In this document: positions 5,688-5,741 of the stretch, in pieces
How positions within the stretch are numbered: position 1 is the stretch's first letter
How the letters are laid out: the number at the start of each line of letters is the position of its first letter
DNA from: JBGOTP01 sp041476545
GTDB taxonomy: Bacteria; Acidobacteriota; Vicinamibacteria; Vicinamibacterales; CAVVIG01
Assembly: GCA_041476545.1 (NCBI GenBank)
Contig: JBGOTP010000326.1
Location: forward strand, 1-5,741
Reading direction: 5' to 3'
DNA length: 5,741 bases
The notes under the pieces: generated by a model
Told to the model about the DNA's origin: nothing
Seen by the model: only the letters and a program-made list of their open reading frames with translations
Databases searched by the model: none
Program-made: the position numbers and the translations under genes

Positions 5688-5741
5688 ATGTCCGACGAAC
5701 TCGTCGTCCTGCGAACGTTCGGGAATCACTTCGACGCCGAC
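5688..5741 (+). CDS. Partial small protein, possibly DUF2007-type (first 18 codons only)
   Basis: The frame from ATG 5688 stays open to the window end and reads MSDELVVLRTFGNHFDAD. A leading acidic residue, a Leu-Val-x-Leu/Ile-Arg-Thr-Phe strand and a following Asp-Ala-Asp pattern resemble the start of DUF2007 (putative signal-transducing) proteins, small ferredoxin-like-fold proteins of unknown role. It has a good ribosome binding site and is separated from the decarboxylase by a 115-base gap that includes the G-rich repeat tract, so it may not belong to the polysaccharide operon. With only 18 residues, the family assignment is a guess; the presence of a gene is more likely than not. Confidence 0.5.
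   Translation, partial: MSDELVVLRTFGNHFDAD

Noticed and set aside
5228..5689. A 153-codon minus-strand frame over the repeat tract and the decarboxylase 3' end
   Set aside because: Its N-terminal part is just the repeat read as Pro/Cys/Ala/Leu low complexity and the rest is antisense to a catalytic-domain gene.
1..5741. CRISPR array, tRNA, rRNA, insertion sequence or integrase attachment site
   Set aside because: I saw no regularly spaced identical repeats with unique spacers, no transposase frame with terminal inverted repeats, and no tRNA- or rRNA-like segments.

Overview
The window is a GC-rich stretch of bacterial DNA (roughly two thirds G+C by eye) carrying part of a cell-surface polysaccharide (capsule, EPS or O-antigen type) gene cluster. 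Codon use, protein flavour and the small gene at the right edge suggest an environmental Gram-negative, perhaps an acidobacterium of the Vicinamibacteria type. That taxonomic guess rests on protein style alone and is weak.

Layout. Positions 1-837, minus strand, hold the N-terminal 279 residues of a multi-pass membrane protein that looks like an O-antigen ligase/polymerase (Wzy/WaaL-like); it runs off the left edge. A 99-bp divergent intergenic gap (838-936) follows. Then come four plus-strand genes in a tight row: a GT4 glycosyltransferase (937-2064), a second GT4 glycosyltransferase of the WbaZ-like type (2065-3168, starting on the base after the previous stop), a WcaJ-like polyprenyl-phosphate hexose-1-phosphate transferase (3165-4607, ATGA overlap) and a UDP-glucuronate decarboxylase (4640-5572). 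After these lies a G-rich 9-bp-periodic repeat tract (5572-5659). The first 18 codons of another gene begin at 5688; its start resembles DUF2007-type small proteins.

How the genes fit together. The WcaJ-like enzyme would load the first hexose phosphate (probably glucose-1-phosphate) onto undecaprenyl phosphate at the inner membrane. The two GT4 enzymes would add further sugars from nucleotide donors on the cytoplasmic face. The decarboxylase would supply UDP-xylose from UDP-glucuronate, so the glycan may contain xylose or a UDP-xylose-derived sugar. The divergent membrane protein would polymerise or ligate the flipped repeat unit. No flippase, chain-length regulator or export protein is visible, so the cluster extends beyond the window.

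The gene content is a recognisable polysaccharide cluster, and I see no convincing new biological system. The points most worth a second look are an in-frame 18-bp tandem repeat beside other palindromes inside the polymerase gene, the G-rich repeat tract abutting the decarboxylase stop codon, and a promoter-like sequence in a lower-GC patch inside the second glycosyltransferase.
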